Of a DNA stretch of 64,000 nucleotides, positions 36,606 through 45,206 are shown piece after piece. A program made the position numbers and the translations under genes. The stretch's first letter is position 1. Every line of letters begins with the position of its first letter. Source of the DNA: Mucilaginibacter_A sp041088075 (GTDB lineage: Bacteria; Bacteroidota; Bacteroidia; Sphingobacteriales; Sphingobacteriaceae); NCBI RefSeq assembly GCF_041088075.1, contig NZ_JBGCVY010000047.1, positions 1 to 64,000 on the forward strand, given 5' to 3'. The notes under the pieces are model-generated. The model ran no database searches. It had not been told where the DNA came from and saw nothing but the letters and a program-made list of their open reading frames with translations.

Positions 36606-37397
36606 TTATTTTTCTTTTTTAATGGTGATGATGCCCAGGTTAATGCCGGTGATATTGGATTCGTCGCCGTCATCACTGTCTGAAAATTCGATTAGTTTAT
36701 CATTGCGTTTGTCCACTTTGGCCATCACCAAGTTTACTAGGTCGCCCATATTCCGGATGCCTTTGCGTTTGCCAATTGTTGCTGGGATGCTTCTTTTAAC
36801 AGGCAAAATTTGAGGTTTGTTAACCGGTGCTTCCTGTGTTTCAATTTCTGGCTGCACATTTAATTTAGTTGCCATATCGGGCACAACCGCTATTTTAGTT
36901 TGTGCAATATTAGCATTTGCAATTTCCTGCTGCTGGTTGGTTTCTGTTTTGTTTTGTGCCAAAGTTTGGGTTGAAGGATAGATGGTTTCCAATTTTGGAT
37001 TGGAAACTAATTTTGGATTTGAAACCCGGCCAGGCTTTTTAATTGCGCGTACTTCTTTTACCGCCTTAATTTTAGTGGCTAAAAGAAGCATGCTCTTTTT
37101 ATCACCTAAATTTTCGATCTGTTCAATCGCGGGATCTTTTTTTGCCAATTCAACTTTGACCAACTTTTTTGAAAGCTGATTTTTGACCGGTTGATTTTTC
37201 TGCAAAAACAGCAATCCAACCGAAAGCACGACAATCAAACTGGCAGCAATCCGCAAAGCAGGAACAAAGCTTTTCTTTCTTGGCTTTTTATCCAATTCAA
37301 AGCTAATATTTTGCCACAAGTTGGCCGATGGTTCTGCTTCCAAACCATCCAACTTTGAGCTAAACAATTCATCCAATTCTTTATCCGAAATTTTCAT
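36606..37397 (-). CDS. Probable anti-sigma factor, single-pass membrane protein
   Basis: 263 residues. The N-terminal cytoplasmic part (SDKELDELFSSKLDGLEAEP, then LWQNISFELDKK) matches the short N-terminal motif of Bacteroidota anti-sigma proteins. One transmembrane segment lies at about residues 47-65 (LRIAASLIVVLSVGLLFL), followed by a long Lys/Gln/Val-rich periplasmic tail. It overlaps the upstream sigma gene by 17 bp. Two in-frame copies of the dispersed motif (about 36787 and 37078) lie in the tail. Confidence 0.7.
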   Translation of the reverse strand: MKISDKELDELFSSKLDGLEAEPSANLWQNISFELDKKPRKKSFVPALRIAASLIVVLSVGLLFLQKNQPVKNQLSKKLVKVELAKKDPAIEQIENLGDKKSMLLLATKIKAVKEVRAIKKPGRVSNPKLVSNPKLETIYPSTQTLAQNKTETNQQQEIANANIAQTKIAVVPDMATKLNVQPEIETQEAPVNKPQILPVKRSIPATIGKRKGIRNMGDLVNLVMAKVDKRNDKLIEFSDSDDGDESNITGINLGIITIKKEK

Positions 37398-37947
37398 ACC
37401 GAATCCCTTCTGCTTTAATAACCATTTCTTTTAAAATTGTGCGCGCCCTGGACAATTGTGATTTTGATGCGCCTTCGCTGATGCCCAACATTTCAGCAAT
37501 CTCTTTGTGTGCATAACCTTCAATGGCATACAAGTTAAAAACCAACTTATAACCGGGCGGCAAAGTTTGGATCATCGCCAGCAAATCTTTCGCTTCCAAA
37601 CTATTGGTTGCAACCGCATGTACCGATTGTCCTTCTCCTGCCAAACCAATTTCTACCAGTTGCATCAATTTATGGTTTTTGCGGTAATACTCGATTGCGG
37701 CATGAACCATAATCCGCCTTACCCAGCCTTCAAAAGCGCCATCTCCCCGGTAATCTTTGATCTTGCCAAACACTTTGATAAACCCGTTTTGCAACATGTC
37801 TTCGGCTTCCATTTTATCGGTTGCGTAACGTAGGCAAACGCCCAGCATTTTGGAAGCGAAAAGCCGATAAAGTGCTTCCTGCGCTTTCCGTTTGCCCGAT
37901 TGGCATCCTTCAATCAACTCGGTAAGTTTGGGTTCCAAAAGCATCAT
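37381..37947 (-). CDS. ECF RNA polymerase sigma factor
   Basis: 188 residues. Region 2: EALYRLFASKMLGVCLRYA and EDMLQNGFIKVFGKI; region 2.4: FEGWVRRIMVHAAIEYYRK; region 4: LPPGYKLVFNLYAIEGYAHK then EIAEMLGISEGASKSQLSRA. It is the first gene of a sigma, anti-sigma, beta-barrel operon that converges on a second sigma locus. The start codon is the first of two adjacent ATGs. Confidence 0.92.
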   Translation of the reverse strand: MMLLEPKLTELIEGCQSGKRKAQEALYRLFASKMLGVCLRYATDKMEAEDMLQNGFIKVFGKIKDYRGDGAFEGWVRRIMVHAAIEYYRKNHKLMQLVEIGLAGEGQSVHAVATNSLEAKDLLAMIQTLPPGYKLVFNLYAIEGYAHKEIAEMLGISEGASKSQLSRARTILKEMVIKAEGIRYENFG

Positions 37948-38397
37948 TTATTACCAAGATGAGGAATAGTTTGAAATGGTTGCGCCACTTTTAAAATATT
38001 TTTTGCCGATACTGTTTTTACTGGCAAAAAATTGGTGCTTCGTCTTTCAAAACCTAAATTTAATTTTTACAATTTTGTTGATCGTTGTTTTTCTGCCTAT
38101 ATTGATTTGTTTAAACTTTTGGTGTTAATTATTCTATTTATTTAATGATTAATGAAAGACACACCCCTAACTCCTCTCAAGAGGAAGCACGGTTTGCTAC
38201 CTTTCTATCGTTAGAAAGGTAGGTGCCATATTTCCCCTCTCGAGAGGGGTTAGGGGTGTGTGTCCTTTATTTTTATGCCATAAAAGAAGCATTTGTCAGG
38301 AAAATTAAGTTTAAACAACTATATTGTAAAATAGCCAAGCTTCACGCTTTTGCAAAACAAAGTAAACCTTTAAAAACTTTAGCTAATAAAATTAAAT
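37948..38397. other. Intergenic region with nested inverted repeat upstream of the AsmA-like gene
   Basis: 38155-38268 holds an outer inverted repeat (ACACACCCCTAAC with GTTAGGGGTGTGT) and, inside it, a perfect 11-bp hairpin, CTACCTTTCTA-TCGT-TAGAAAGGTAG (about 38197-38222). Dispersed motif copies are at about 38009 (GATACTGTTTTTA form) and 38280. The hairpin is a Bacteroidota-type repeat. No gene is seen. Confidence 0.8.
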
Positions 38398-40818
38398 ATG
38401 CCGCGCTGGTTAAAAACCATATTAAAAATAGTTGCCGTTGTTGCAGGTTTGTTGCTGCTGGCTTTGGTCGGCGCTTCGGTTTACGTCAACTTCCACAAAG
38501 CCAAAATCCTAAATGCCATTACCAAAGAACTGAACAAAAACCTGCGCGGCGGCTCGCTTACCGTTGCCTCGATGGAACCTGCTTTTTTGAGCGGCTTTCC
38601 GGGCGTTTCCGTTTCGCTTCAAAATGTGGTTTTGCGCGATAGTTTGTGGAAAATACACCACCACACTTTATTGGAAGCCAAAGATTTTGACATCACCGTA
38701 AACCCTTTTGCGCTTTTAGTTGGCACCATCGAAATCAATAAAATTGGCATTAACCAGGCCACCATTTATTTATATACCGACAGCACCGGCTATAGCAATA
38801 CCTTTGTTTTGAAGAAGAAAGATGAAACCAAAGCCAATTCAAAAAAAGTAAGCAGCACGGCGCCCGAGATCAGAAAATTTACTTTGTCTCAGGTTAATTT
38901 TGTTTTAGATAATCAAAAAGGGCACAAGCTTTTTCATTTTTCGGTTGAAGATTTAAAAGGGAAAATGGATTACCCGGGCGACGACTGGAATGCAGATATC
39001 AACCTTAAAGTTTTGGCCAATGATCTGTCTTTTAACACAAACCGCGGAAGTTTCATCAAAAACAAAATGGTTGAAGGCACCATTGCGGCCAATTACCAGG
39101 CAGCAACAGGCGTAATTACGGTTGAACCAAACATGCTGAACATCGGTGGCGACCCTTTTACCATCGGCGCTAATTTTAGCACGATAAAAAATGCAGGCAA
39201 CTTTACCATCAGCATTGCCACCAATGGGATTTTGTGGAGACGTGCCTCGGCTTTGCTGGCCGCCAATATTGCCAAACATTTGGATATGTTTGACCTTAAA
39301 AACCCGATTGCAGCAAGTTGTATGCTGTCCGGAAATTTTAGCGGCGGAGATTTAGCGGTGAATGTAAATACCTCCGTTAAAAACAATACGCTGACTACGC
39401 CCGGCGGCACCATTGATAGTTGCAGTTTTGTAGGTTTGTACACCAATGAATATGTAAAAGGCAAAGGTTTGACGGATCAAAACTCGGCCATTAAATTGTA
39501 CCATTTGACCGGAAATTATGAGCAGGTGCCTTTTACGGTTGATACCGGCATCATCAGCAATCTGGAAAAACCGATTGCAACAGGAACTTTTCGTTCCAAA
39601 TTTGCCGTAAACCGTTTGAACCATTTGTTTGATGAAACCCTTAATTTTAGCAGGGGAACAGCCGACCTGAAATTTAATTACAAGGCAGATATTGTCAATT
39701 TTAAATTAGTAAAACCTGTGGTAAGCGGCTACATCAACATTCAAAATGCGGACGCAAATTATGTGCCGCGCAAGTTGGTTTTCAAAAATACATCCATTTC
39801 GTTAAATATTACCGGCAACGATTTGTTCCTTAAAAACATCCATTTGCAAAGCGGGAAAAGCATTGTTTTTATGGAAGGCAGCGTGCGCAACTTTATGAAC
39901 TTGTATTATACCGACCCGGAAAAGATTTTGGTAAACTGGCAAATCCGCAGCCCGCAAATGTACCTGGGCGAGTTTCTGGGTTTTTTATCCGATAAAAGAA
40001 GCATCCGCCTAAAAAAGAAAAAAAGCAGCAGCAACTTTGCCGACCAGTTGAACACGGTTTTAGAAAAAGGCAAAGCCGATATGCACATCCGTGTGGACAA
40101 AGCGTACTATTATAAATTTTTGGCGACCGATGTGATCGCCGACCTGCTGCTTTCGGAAGATGGCATCCAACTTAAAAATGTAAGCGTTAAAAATGCAGGT
40201 GGCTCGGTCAACCTCAACGGAACGATTTCGCAAAATGGCGCAACCAACCATTTTGCCATCAATACAAATGTTAACAATGTCAATATCAGCAACTTCTTTT
40301 ATTCGTTTGATAATTTTGGGATACAGGGTTTTAACTACAAAAACCTGCGCGGGTTTCTTTCGCTCAAATCCAACATCTCCGGAAATGTGACCGACCAGGG
40401 GAAAGTCGTTCCGCGTTCGATCAACGGAACGGTTAACCTCAATTTAAAAAAAGGCGCTTTGATTGATTTTGACCCGATTGTAAACGTGGGCAAGTTTGCC
40501 TTTCCTTTTCGCGATGTCAGGAATATTATGATTGACAACCTGAACGGCAAGTTTGATTTGCACGGCGATAAAATTACCATCAACCCGATGATGATCAATT
40601 CGAGCGTGCTGAACATGAACGTGGCCGGTGTTTACGGTTTTACCAAAGGGACCAATATTGCGTTGGACGTACCGCTGCGAAACCCGAAAAAAGATGAAGA
40701 CATTACCAATCAGCAGGAAAAACAGGACAGGCGCATGAAAGGCATCGTTTTGCATATTTTAGCTTCTGACGGTGATAACGGCAAGATCAAATTTGGTTGG
40801 AACAAAAACCACGATTGA
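38398..40818 (+). CDS. AsmA-like protein
   Basis: 806 residues. An N-terminal membrane anchor (TILKIVAVVAGLLLLALVGA) is followed by a very long series of beta-strands, including AKDFDITVNPFALLVG near residue 100 and the C-terminal DFDPIVNVGKFAFPFRDVRN region characteristic of AsmA_2/YhdP-like proteins. These inner-membrane-anchored proteins form hydrophobic beta-grooves that span the periplasm and influence lipid movement to the outer membrane. An in-frame copy of the dispersed motif at about 39991 encodes DKRSI. It stands alone, with no operon partner. Confidence 0.82.
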   Translation: MPRWLKTILKIVAVVAGLLLLALVGASVYVNFHKAKILNAITKELNKNLRGGSLTVASMEPAFLSGFPGVSVSLQNVVLRDSLWKIHHHTLLEAKDFDITVNPFALLVGTIEINKIGINQATIYLYTDSTGYSNTFVLKKKDETKANSKKVSSTAPEIRKFTLSQVNFVLDNQKGHKLFHFSVEDLKGKMDYPGDDWNADINLKVLANDLSFNTNRGSFIKNKMVEGTIAANYQAATGVITVEPNMLNIGGDPFTIGANFSTIKNAGNFTISIATNGILWRRASALLAANIAKHLDMFDLKNPIAASCMLSGNFSGGDLAVNVNTSVKNNTLTTPGGTIDSCSFVGLYTNEYVKGKGLTDQNSAIKLYHLTGNYEQVPFTVDTGIISNLEKPIATGTFRSKFAVNRLNHLFDETLNFSRGTADLKFNYKADIVNFKLVKPVVSGYINIQNADANYVPRKLVFKNTSISLNITGNDLFLKNIHLQSGKSIVFMEGSVRNFMNLYYTDPEKILVNWQIRSPQMYLGEFLGFLSDKRSIRLKKKKSSSNFADQLNTVLEKGKADMHIRVDKAYYYKFLATDVIADLLLSEDGIQLKNVSVKNAGGSVNLNGTISQNGATNHFAINTNVNNVNISNFFYSFDNFGIQGFNYKNLRGFLSLKSNISGNVTDQGKVVPRSINGTVNLNLKKGALIDFDPIVNVGKFAFPFRDVRNIMIDNLNGKFDLHGDKITINPMMINSSVLNMNVAGVYGFTKGTNIALDVPLRNPKKDEDITNQQEKQDRRMKGIVLHILASDGDNGKIKFGWNKNHD

Positions 40819-40859
40819 GCGATATTTGAGGTGAAACACGGTTCCCTGAAATTTATGCT

Positions 40860-40939
40860 GTAAAAGAAGCATCAATCTATTTCTTTGATTGTAAATTTTA
40901 GGTTAGACAGCAAGCTTTAGCACCGATGCTTCTTTTATC
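40860..40939. repeat. Two opposed dispersed-motif copies between AsmA-like gene and pseudogene
   Basis: A plus copy at 40860 (GTAAAAGAAGCATC) and a minus copy at 40925 (GATGCTTCTTTTATC followed by CACCTAAAATTGG). This pair points inward, opposite to most other pairs. Confidence 0.75.
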
Positions 40940-40967
40940 CACCTAAAATTGGTTTACATTTAGCAAT

Positions 40968-41495
40968 ATGAAACGATTGTTACTTTGGATTTTACTTTTC
41001 TCATTTAATTTCTCCTTCGCCCAAAAAACAACTTTATTAAAGCCCGACCGCGTTTTCGACGGGCAGCAAATGCACGAAGGCTGGTGGGTTTTGATTAAAG
41101 GCAACCCGCGGAGATATTGTTTGCAACCAGTCCTATTGTTGCAACCGGAAGTTACGGGCCGAAAAGCGTGGTAACCAAACAAACATTTAATTTTTACCGA
41201 AGCCTTAAAAGCAGGCGTAACCATTTACAAGGGAGGCGATGTCGGCGTTTTTACGCATGGTGATAATGCCAAAGAAATATTGTTGATGGCAGAATACGGC
41301 ATGAAACCGATTGATATTTTGCGTTCGGCCACTTCGGTAAACGCGGCTGTTTTTAAGCTGCCAAATTTAGGACAAATTAAAGCCGGTTTTTGGGCTGATT
41401 TGGTTGCGGTGCAAGGAAAACCGGCCAATGAAATTAAGGCGGTAAAAGAAGTACGTAGGATTTGGAAGGATGGGAAAGAGGTGCGGTATGAATAA
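40968..41495 (+). pseudogene. Amidohydrolase remnant with internal deletion
   Basis: The 5' part encodes a signal peptide (KRLLLWILLFSFNFSFAQ) and LLKPDRVFDGQQMHEGWWV, the start of an imidazolonepropionase/prolidase-like amidohydrolase. The 3' part, in a different register after frame disruption and stops near 41174, encodes TEALKAGVTIYKGGDVGVFT, HGDNAKEILLMAEYGMKPI and LGQIKAGFWADLVAVQGKP, the family's C-terminal end. The middle roughly 250 residues, which carry the metal-binding His residues, are missing. It is therefore a broken gene, not two small ones. Confidence 0.85.
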
Positions 41496-41532
41496 TTGAA
41501 ATAATTTCGTAAAAACCCTTAACTTTACTATT

Positions 41533-41736
41533 ATGACAGATATTGAATTGTACAATCAAATTACTGCATTGCCTGATGATTTAAAAAAGGAAGTTGCTGA
41601 CTTTGCAGCATTTTTAAAACAAAAATCAAAAGCAAAGAAGCAGATTAAAGAACGTCAATTTGGTTATGCTAAAGACTTTTTTAAAATGGCAGCTGACTTT
41701 GATGAACCTTTAGAAGATTTTAAAGATTACATGTGA
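41533..41736 (+). CDS. DUF2281 family antitoxin-like protein
   Basis: 67 residues. ITALPDDLKKEVADFAAFLK followed by a basic stretch and GYAKDFFKMAADFDEPLEDF are characteristic of DUF2281/VapB-like antitoxins that pair with PIN toxins. The C-terminal acidic tail (LEDFKDYM) would bind the toxin. It overlaps the PIN gene by one base, so the pair is co-translated. TAACTTTA just before the ATG resembles a minus-7 box and suggests a very short leader. Confidence 0.82.
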   Translation: MTDIELYNQITALPDDLKKEVADFAAFLKQKSKAKKQIKERQFGYAKDFFKMAADFDEPLEDFKDYM

Positions 41737-42119
41737 TGCGATTTCTCATAGATACTCATGTTTTAATATGGTTTATAAACGGAGATGAATTACTACCTGA
41801 AAGAGCTATAAGTGATGTTAAAAATATCAATAATGAATGCTTTATCAGCATTGCAAGTATCTGGGAAATTGCAATTAAAGTAAGTTTGAACAAGCTTGAA
41901 TTGAAATCAGAATTTGATAAAATCATTGATTTCCTAACTGACCTTGATATTGAAATACTACCTATTACCTTTGAACATATTCAAATCCTGAATACGCTTG
42001 AATATCATCATAAAGACCCTTTTGACAGGATGATTATTTCCCAAGCAATATCTGAGCAACTGACCATTATTACCAAAGATGAAAACTTTATAAAGTATCA
42101 AGTTATGGTTAAATGGTAA
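41736..42119 (+). CDS. PIN domain toxin (VapC-like)
   Basis: 127 residues from the ATG overlapping the antitoxin stop; a GTG 3 bp upstream is possible. FLIDTHVLIWFINGD gives the first catalytic Asp, SIASIWEIAIKVSLNK the conserved Glu, and HHKDPFDRMIISQAI the second Asp pair of the PIN ribonuclease site. VapC toxins cut tRNA or rRNA. The partner antitoxin is immediately upstream. Confidence 0.9.
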   Translation: MRFLIDTHVLIWFINGDELLPERAISDVKNINNECFISIASIWEIAIKVSLNKLELKSEFDKIIDFLTDLDIEILPITFEHIQILNTLEYHHKDPFDRMIISQAISEQLTIITKDENFIKYQVMVKW

Positions 42120-42172
42120 ACAAGACTAAGCTTTTTATACTAAAAATTTAAAGTCAACAGTTTTAACAATCC

Positions 42173-42706
42173 CTACCTCTTCAACCGGTAATACTTGTAA
42201 ATCTTCACTGCCGACATAATCATCAGCGAGAACACCAGCAAGCCAATCAAACCATAAATCCAATCTACACCATTTTTAAGCACGGCCAAAAAAACAATGG
42301 CAAAAAGCAGTATTGTAGCAACTTCGTTCCAAATCCGCAATTGCGTAGAAGTGAATTTGAAAATGCCTTTGCGCAATTGTTGCATCATGTTTTGACAGAT
42401 GAAATGGTAAACGATCAACCCAAGTACAAAGCCTAATTTTACTTGTAACCAACTTTGCTGTAGCCAGGCGGGCTGCAAATAAACCATTACAATTCCAGCC
42501 AAAAGCGTTAAAACCATGGCCGGTGTGGTAATGATGTTAAACAACTTTCGCTGCATCATTTCAAACTGTGGAAACAGGATTTTTTGCTCTGCTTCCGGCC
42601 GTTCTTTGGCTTCGGTATGGTAAATAAACAAGCGCACCACATAAAAAAGCCCGGCCATCCAACTGACTACAAAAATGATATGGACGGCTTTTAGGTACAA
42701 ATACAT
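42173..42706 (-). CDS. hemJ: Protoporphyrinogen IX oxidase HemJ
   Basis: 177 residues with four or five transmembrane segments. YLYLKAVHIIFVVSWMAGLF carries the conserved N-terminal His (residue 9), and VKLGFVLGLIVYHFIC carries the conserved Lys of the HemJ family near residue 88. HemJ converts protoporphyrinogen IX to protoporphyrin IX in the inner membrane. Its place next to hemE supports HemJ over generic CopD-like proteins. A minus dispersed motif copy starts 2 bp before its start codon. Confidence 0.87.
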   Translation of the reverse strand: MYLYLKAVHIIFVVSWMAGLFYVVRLFIYHTEAKERPEAEQKILFPQFEMMQRKLFNIITTPAMVLTLLAGIVMVYLQPAWLQQSWLQVKLGFVLGLIVYHFICQNMMQQLRKGIFKFTSTQLRIWNEVATILLFAIVFLAVLKNGVDWIYGLIGLLVFSLMIMSAVKIYKYYRLKR

Positions 42707-42745
42707 GGATACTTCTTTTATGCCTGTTTTTTGTGTTTGTCTATC

Positions 42746-43771
42746 CTAATACCTAAACTCCTTAATCACCTCAACCACGTACTTTACATTATCAAAAGGA
42801 ATATCGGGCATAATGCCGTGTCCGAGGTTGAAAATAAAACCGTTTTCGCCGCGCATCCTTTCGAACAACTTGTGGATGCGTTCTTTAATCACCTTTTTAT
42901 TTGCATACAAAATATGCGGGTCCAGGTTGCCTTGCACCGCTACTGTTTTTGGCAGCCTCTTTTTGATGTCCAACAAATCCACGTTCCAATCAATCGAAAC
43001 CACATCCGGTTTTGCTTCGGCCATTAACGGCGCAAAGACAGAACTTCCTTTACAAAACGAAATTACGGGAATATCTTTCCGGTGTAATTTGCTAATGATC
43101 TCTGCAATATATTGGTGCGAAAATTCGGTGTAATCGTCCCAACTCAACGCTTGTGCCCAACTGTCAAAAATTTGAACCGCATTTACACCGGCCGCAATTT
43201 GCAAGTTCAAATAATCAGCCGTAACCGTTGCAATTTTAGCCAGTAAACGATGTGCCAGTTCCGGCTCGTTGTGCAGCATCAACTTGGTGCGCTTAAAATC
43301 TTTCGATGACCCGCCTTCCACCAGATAACTCATCACCGTAAAAGGCGCGCCGGCAAAACCAATCAACGGAATTTTACCGTTCAACCTTTGCTGGATCACT
43401 TTGATCGCATCGGCAACATACTGCAAACGGCCGCTGACTTCGGTTTCCAAAGCATCAACATCTTGAGCCGTGCGAACCGGATTTGCAAACCGCGGGCCAA
43501 CGCCTTGTGTAAAACTTAAATCGCCGCCCATAGCTTCGCCGGTAACCAAAATATCGGAGAATAAAATCGCCGCGTCCACACCCAATAAATCAACGGGCAA
43601 CATCGTTACATCGGCCGCAATTTCGGGCGTTTTGCACATCTCCAAAAAAGAATATTTGTTCTTGATTTCCCAATATTGCGGCATAAAACGACCGGCCTGG
43701 CGCATCATCCACACAGGCGGACGCTCGGTTGGTTTAGAAAAAGCGGCATCAAGCAGTAAAGTATTTATCAT
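42746..43771 (-). CDS. hemE: Uroporphyrinogen decarboxylase
   Basis: 341 residues. Removes four carboxyls from uroporphyrinogen III to give coproporphyrinogen III. RPPVWMMRQAGRFMPQYWEI near residue 17 is the URO-D signature 1, and GFAGAPFTVMSYLVEGGSSK near residue 140 is signature 2. Separated from hemL by the two-component genes, and followed by hemJ. Confidence 0.96.
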   Translation of the reverse strand: MINTLLLDAAFSKPTERPPVWMMRQAGRFMPQYWEIKNKYSFLEMCKTPEIAADVTMLPVDLLGVDAAILFSDILVTGEAMGGDLSFTQGVGPRFANPVRTAQDVDALETEVSGRLQYVADAIKVIQQRLNGKIPLIGFAGAPFTVMSYLVEGGSSKDFKRTKLMLHNEPELAHRLLAKIATVTADYLNLQIAAGVNAVQIFDSWAQALSWDDYTEFSHQYIAEIISKLHRKDIPVISFCKGSSVFAPLMAEAKPDVVSIDWNVDLLDIKKRLPKTVAVQGNLDPHILYANKKVIKERIHKLFERMRGENGFIFNLGHGIMPDIPFDNVKYVVEVIKEFRY

Positions 43772-43783
43772 TATATTTTAGGT

Positions 43784-43949
43784 GGTAAAAGAAGCATTAA
43801 GGCTGTTGCAAATTTTAGGCCGATAAAAGAAGCATCGTTTGTCATCCTGAACTTGTTTCAGGATCTCTTCTCAGTCGAAACCTTTCTTGTAAGATGCCAA
43901 AACAAGTTCGGCATGACAAATCAAATTTTAGGCAGATAAAAGAAGCATT
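43784..43949. repeat. Three dispersed-motif copies around one CATCCTGAA hairpin element
   Basis: Plus copies at 43784, 43822 and 43935, each preceded by ATTTTAGG. Between the second and third lies a GTCATCCTGAACTTGTTTCAGGAT-type element ending GGCATGACAAA, a diverged single copy of the 119-bp unit found at 13546-13907. The last motif copy ends 2 bp from the stop of the adjacent gene. Confidence 0.85.
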
Positions 43950-43951
43950 AG

Positions 43952-44479
43952 CTATTTTTTTCGTTGTTGAATTTCTGTTTCGAGTTTTGAAATCACTTCG
44001 CGCATCTTGGCTGTTAAATTACTTCCCTGCTTTTTGGCGAGGCCGAGATAGGCTTCGGCTTTATCAAAACGATGATTGCGTAAACTGATGTTGGCCACAT
44101 GAACCAAAGCGGCAACATGGTCATTTACAGAACGAAGCGGATATTGCGCTGCTATTTCGTAATGCCATTCTGCTGCTTCAAAATCCTGCTTTTGCAAAGC
44201 AATCCCGCCCATCATGTATTCGTAATAACCGCGCCGTTTTTTGGCCAACAGGTTTGGCCGGTCAATCTGCCGAAGCAAGTTTTCTGTTTGTTCGTAGTTT
44301 TTGTCGTGGAAATCTTTGGCCGCCAAAATTACGGTTCCTTCTTTAAAATATCCCCAAAGCAAAACGCCGATGGCCAGCAGAGCAATGCCCGAAATTTCGA
44401 AAGCCCGCTCGTAAATGCTGAACAGCAAAACCAAAATAAAAACTGCAATAACCAGTTGCCTCGCCCGGTTGGTAAACAT
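43952..44479 (-). CDS. Membrane protein with TPR-like repeats, unknown function
   Basis: 175 residues. Two N-terminal transmembrane segments (LVIAVFILVLLFSIY and ISGIALLAIGVLLWGYF) are followed by helical pairs at about residues 55-170 that read as tetratricopeptide-like repeats (YYEYMMGGIALQKQDFEAAE; ALVHVANISLRNHRFDKAEA). It overlaps the response regulator stop by one base, so it is the last gene of the histidine kinase-regulator operon. It may be a sensor accessory; that is inference from position only. Confidence 0.6.
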   Translation of the reverse strand: MFTNRARQLVIAVFILVLLFSIYERAFEISGIALLAIGVLLWGYFKEGTVILAAKDFHDKNYEQTENLLRQIDRPNLLAKKRRGYYEYMMGGIALQKQDFEAAEWHYEIAAQYPLRSVNDHVAALVHVANISLRNHRFDKAEAYLGLAKKQGSNLTAKMREVISKLETEIQQRKK

Positions 44480-45180
44480 TAACTGTGATCGGTGAATTTA
44501 TAGCCTACGCCCCGGATGGAATGAAAATAAACCGGGTTTTTAGGGTCAGGTTCAAAATATTTACGGAACGTGAGGATAAAGTTGTCAATCGTTCTGGTTG
44601 ACGGATAAACATCGTAGTTCCAAACCGTTTCCAAAATCTGCTCGCGCGATACCGCATCGTTCCGGCGTTCAATCAGCAGTTTAAGCAGCATCGTTTCCTT
44701 TTTGGTGAGCGGCGTGATGGAACCGTCATCATTAATCAATTCAAAAGAATTAAAATGAATGGTTTTATCGCCGATTTTATAGCTGTTAAATTCTTTCAGT
44801 TCGTCGCCTTTTAAGCCTCTTTTCACCAGGTTATTTACGCGGAGGATCAGTTCTTCCAGGTTAAAAGGTTTGGTGAGGTAATCATCGGCGCCTTTTTTCA
44901 AACCGTTCACACGGTCTTCATTGGTGTTTTTTGCCGTTAAAAACATGATCGGCACTTCCGAATTTTCCAAACGAATGGTTTCGGCTACCTGGAAACCATC
45001 AATTTCGGGCAGCATTACGTCCAGAACGATCAGGTTAAAACGTTCTTCTTTAAAAATCTGCAACGCTTTTTTTCCGTTAACGGCTGTCGAAACTTTGTAC
45101 CCTTCCAGCTCCAGGTTTAGTTTGATGGCTTCGAGCAAATGCTCTTCATCTTCTACCAGTAAAATTCTTTTCTTGCTCAT
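44479..45180 (-). CDS. Response regulator, OmpR/PhoB family
   Basis: 233 residues. Receiver domain: acidic pocket Glu10-Asp11, phospho-acceptor Asp54 in IVLDVMLPEIDG, and Lys in YLTKPF near residue 104. The C-terminal winged helix includes LTKKETMLLKLLIERRNDAV and STRTIDNFILTFRKYFEPDP, with the YKF end. Partner of the histidine kinase 26 bp upstream. Its place inside the haem biosynthesis block raises the possibility that it controls haem genes, which is not shown by the sequence. Confidence 0.95.
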   Translation of the reverse strand: MSKKRILLVEDEEHLLEAIKLNLELEGYKVSTAVNGKKALQIFKEERFNLIVLDVMLPEIDGFQVAETIRLENSEVPIMFLTAKNTNEDRVNGLKKGADDYLTKPFNLEELILRVNNLVKRGLKGDELKEFNSYKIGDKTIHFNSFELINDDGSITPLTKKETMLLKLLIERRNDAVSREQILETVWNYDVYPSTRTIDNFILTFRKYFEPDPKNPVYFHSIRGVGYKFTDHS

Positions 45181-45206
45181 AGTATTGGTTTAGTAGTGGT
45201 TAGGTT

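Noticed and set aside
40968..41495. Two small genes, one secreted and one cytoplasmic
   Set aside because: Both halves match one amidohydrolase family in the right order, so a broken single gene is simpler.
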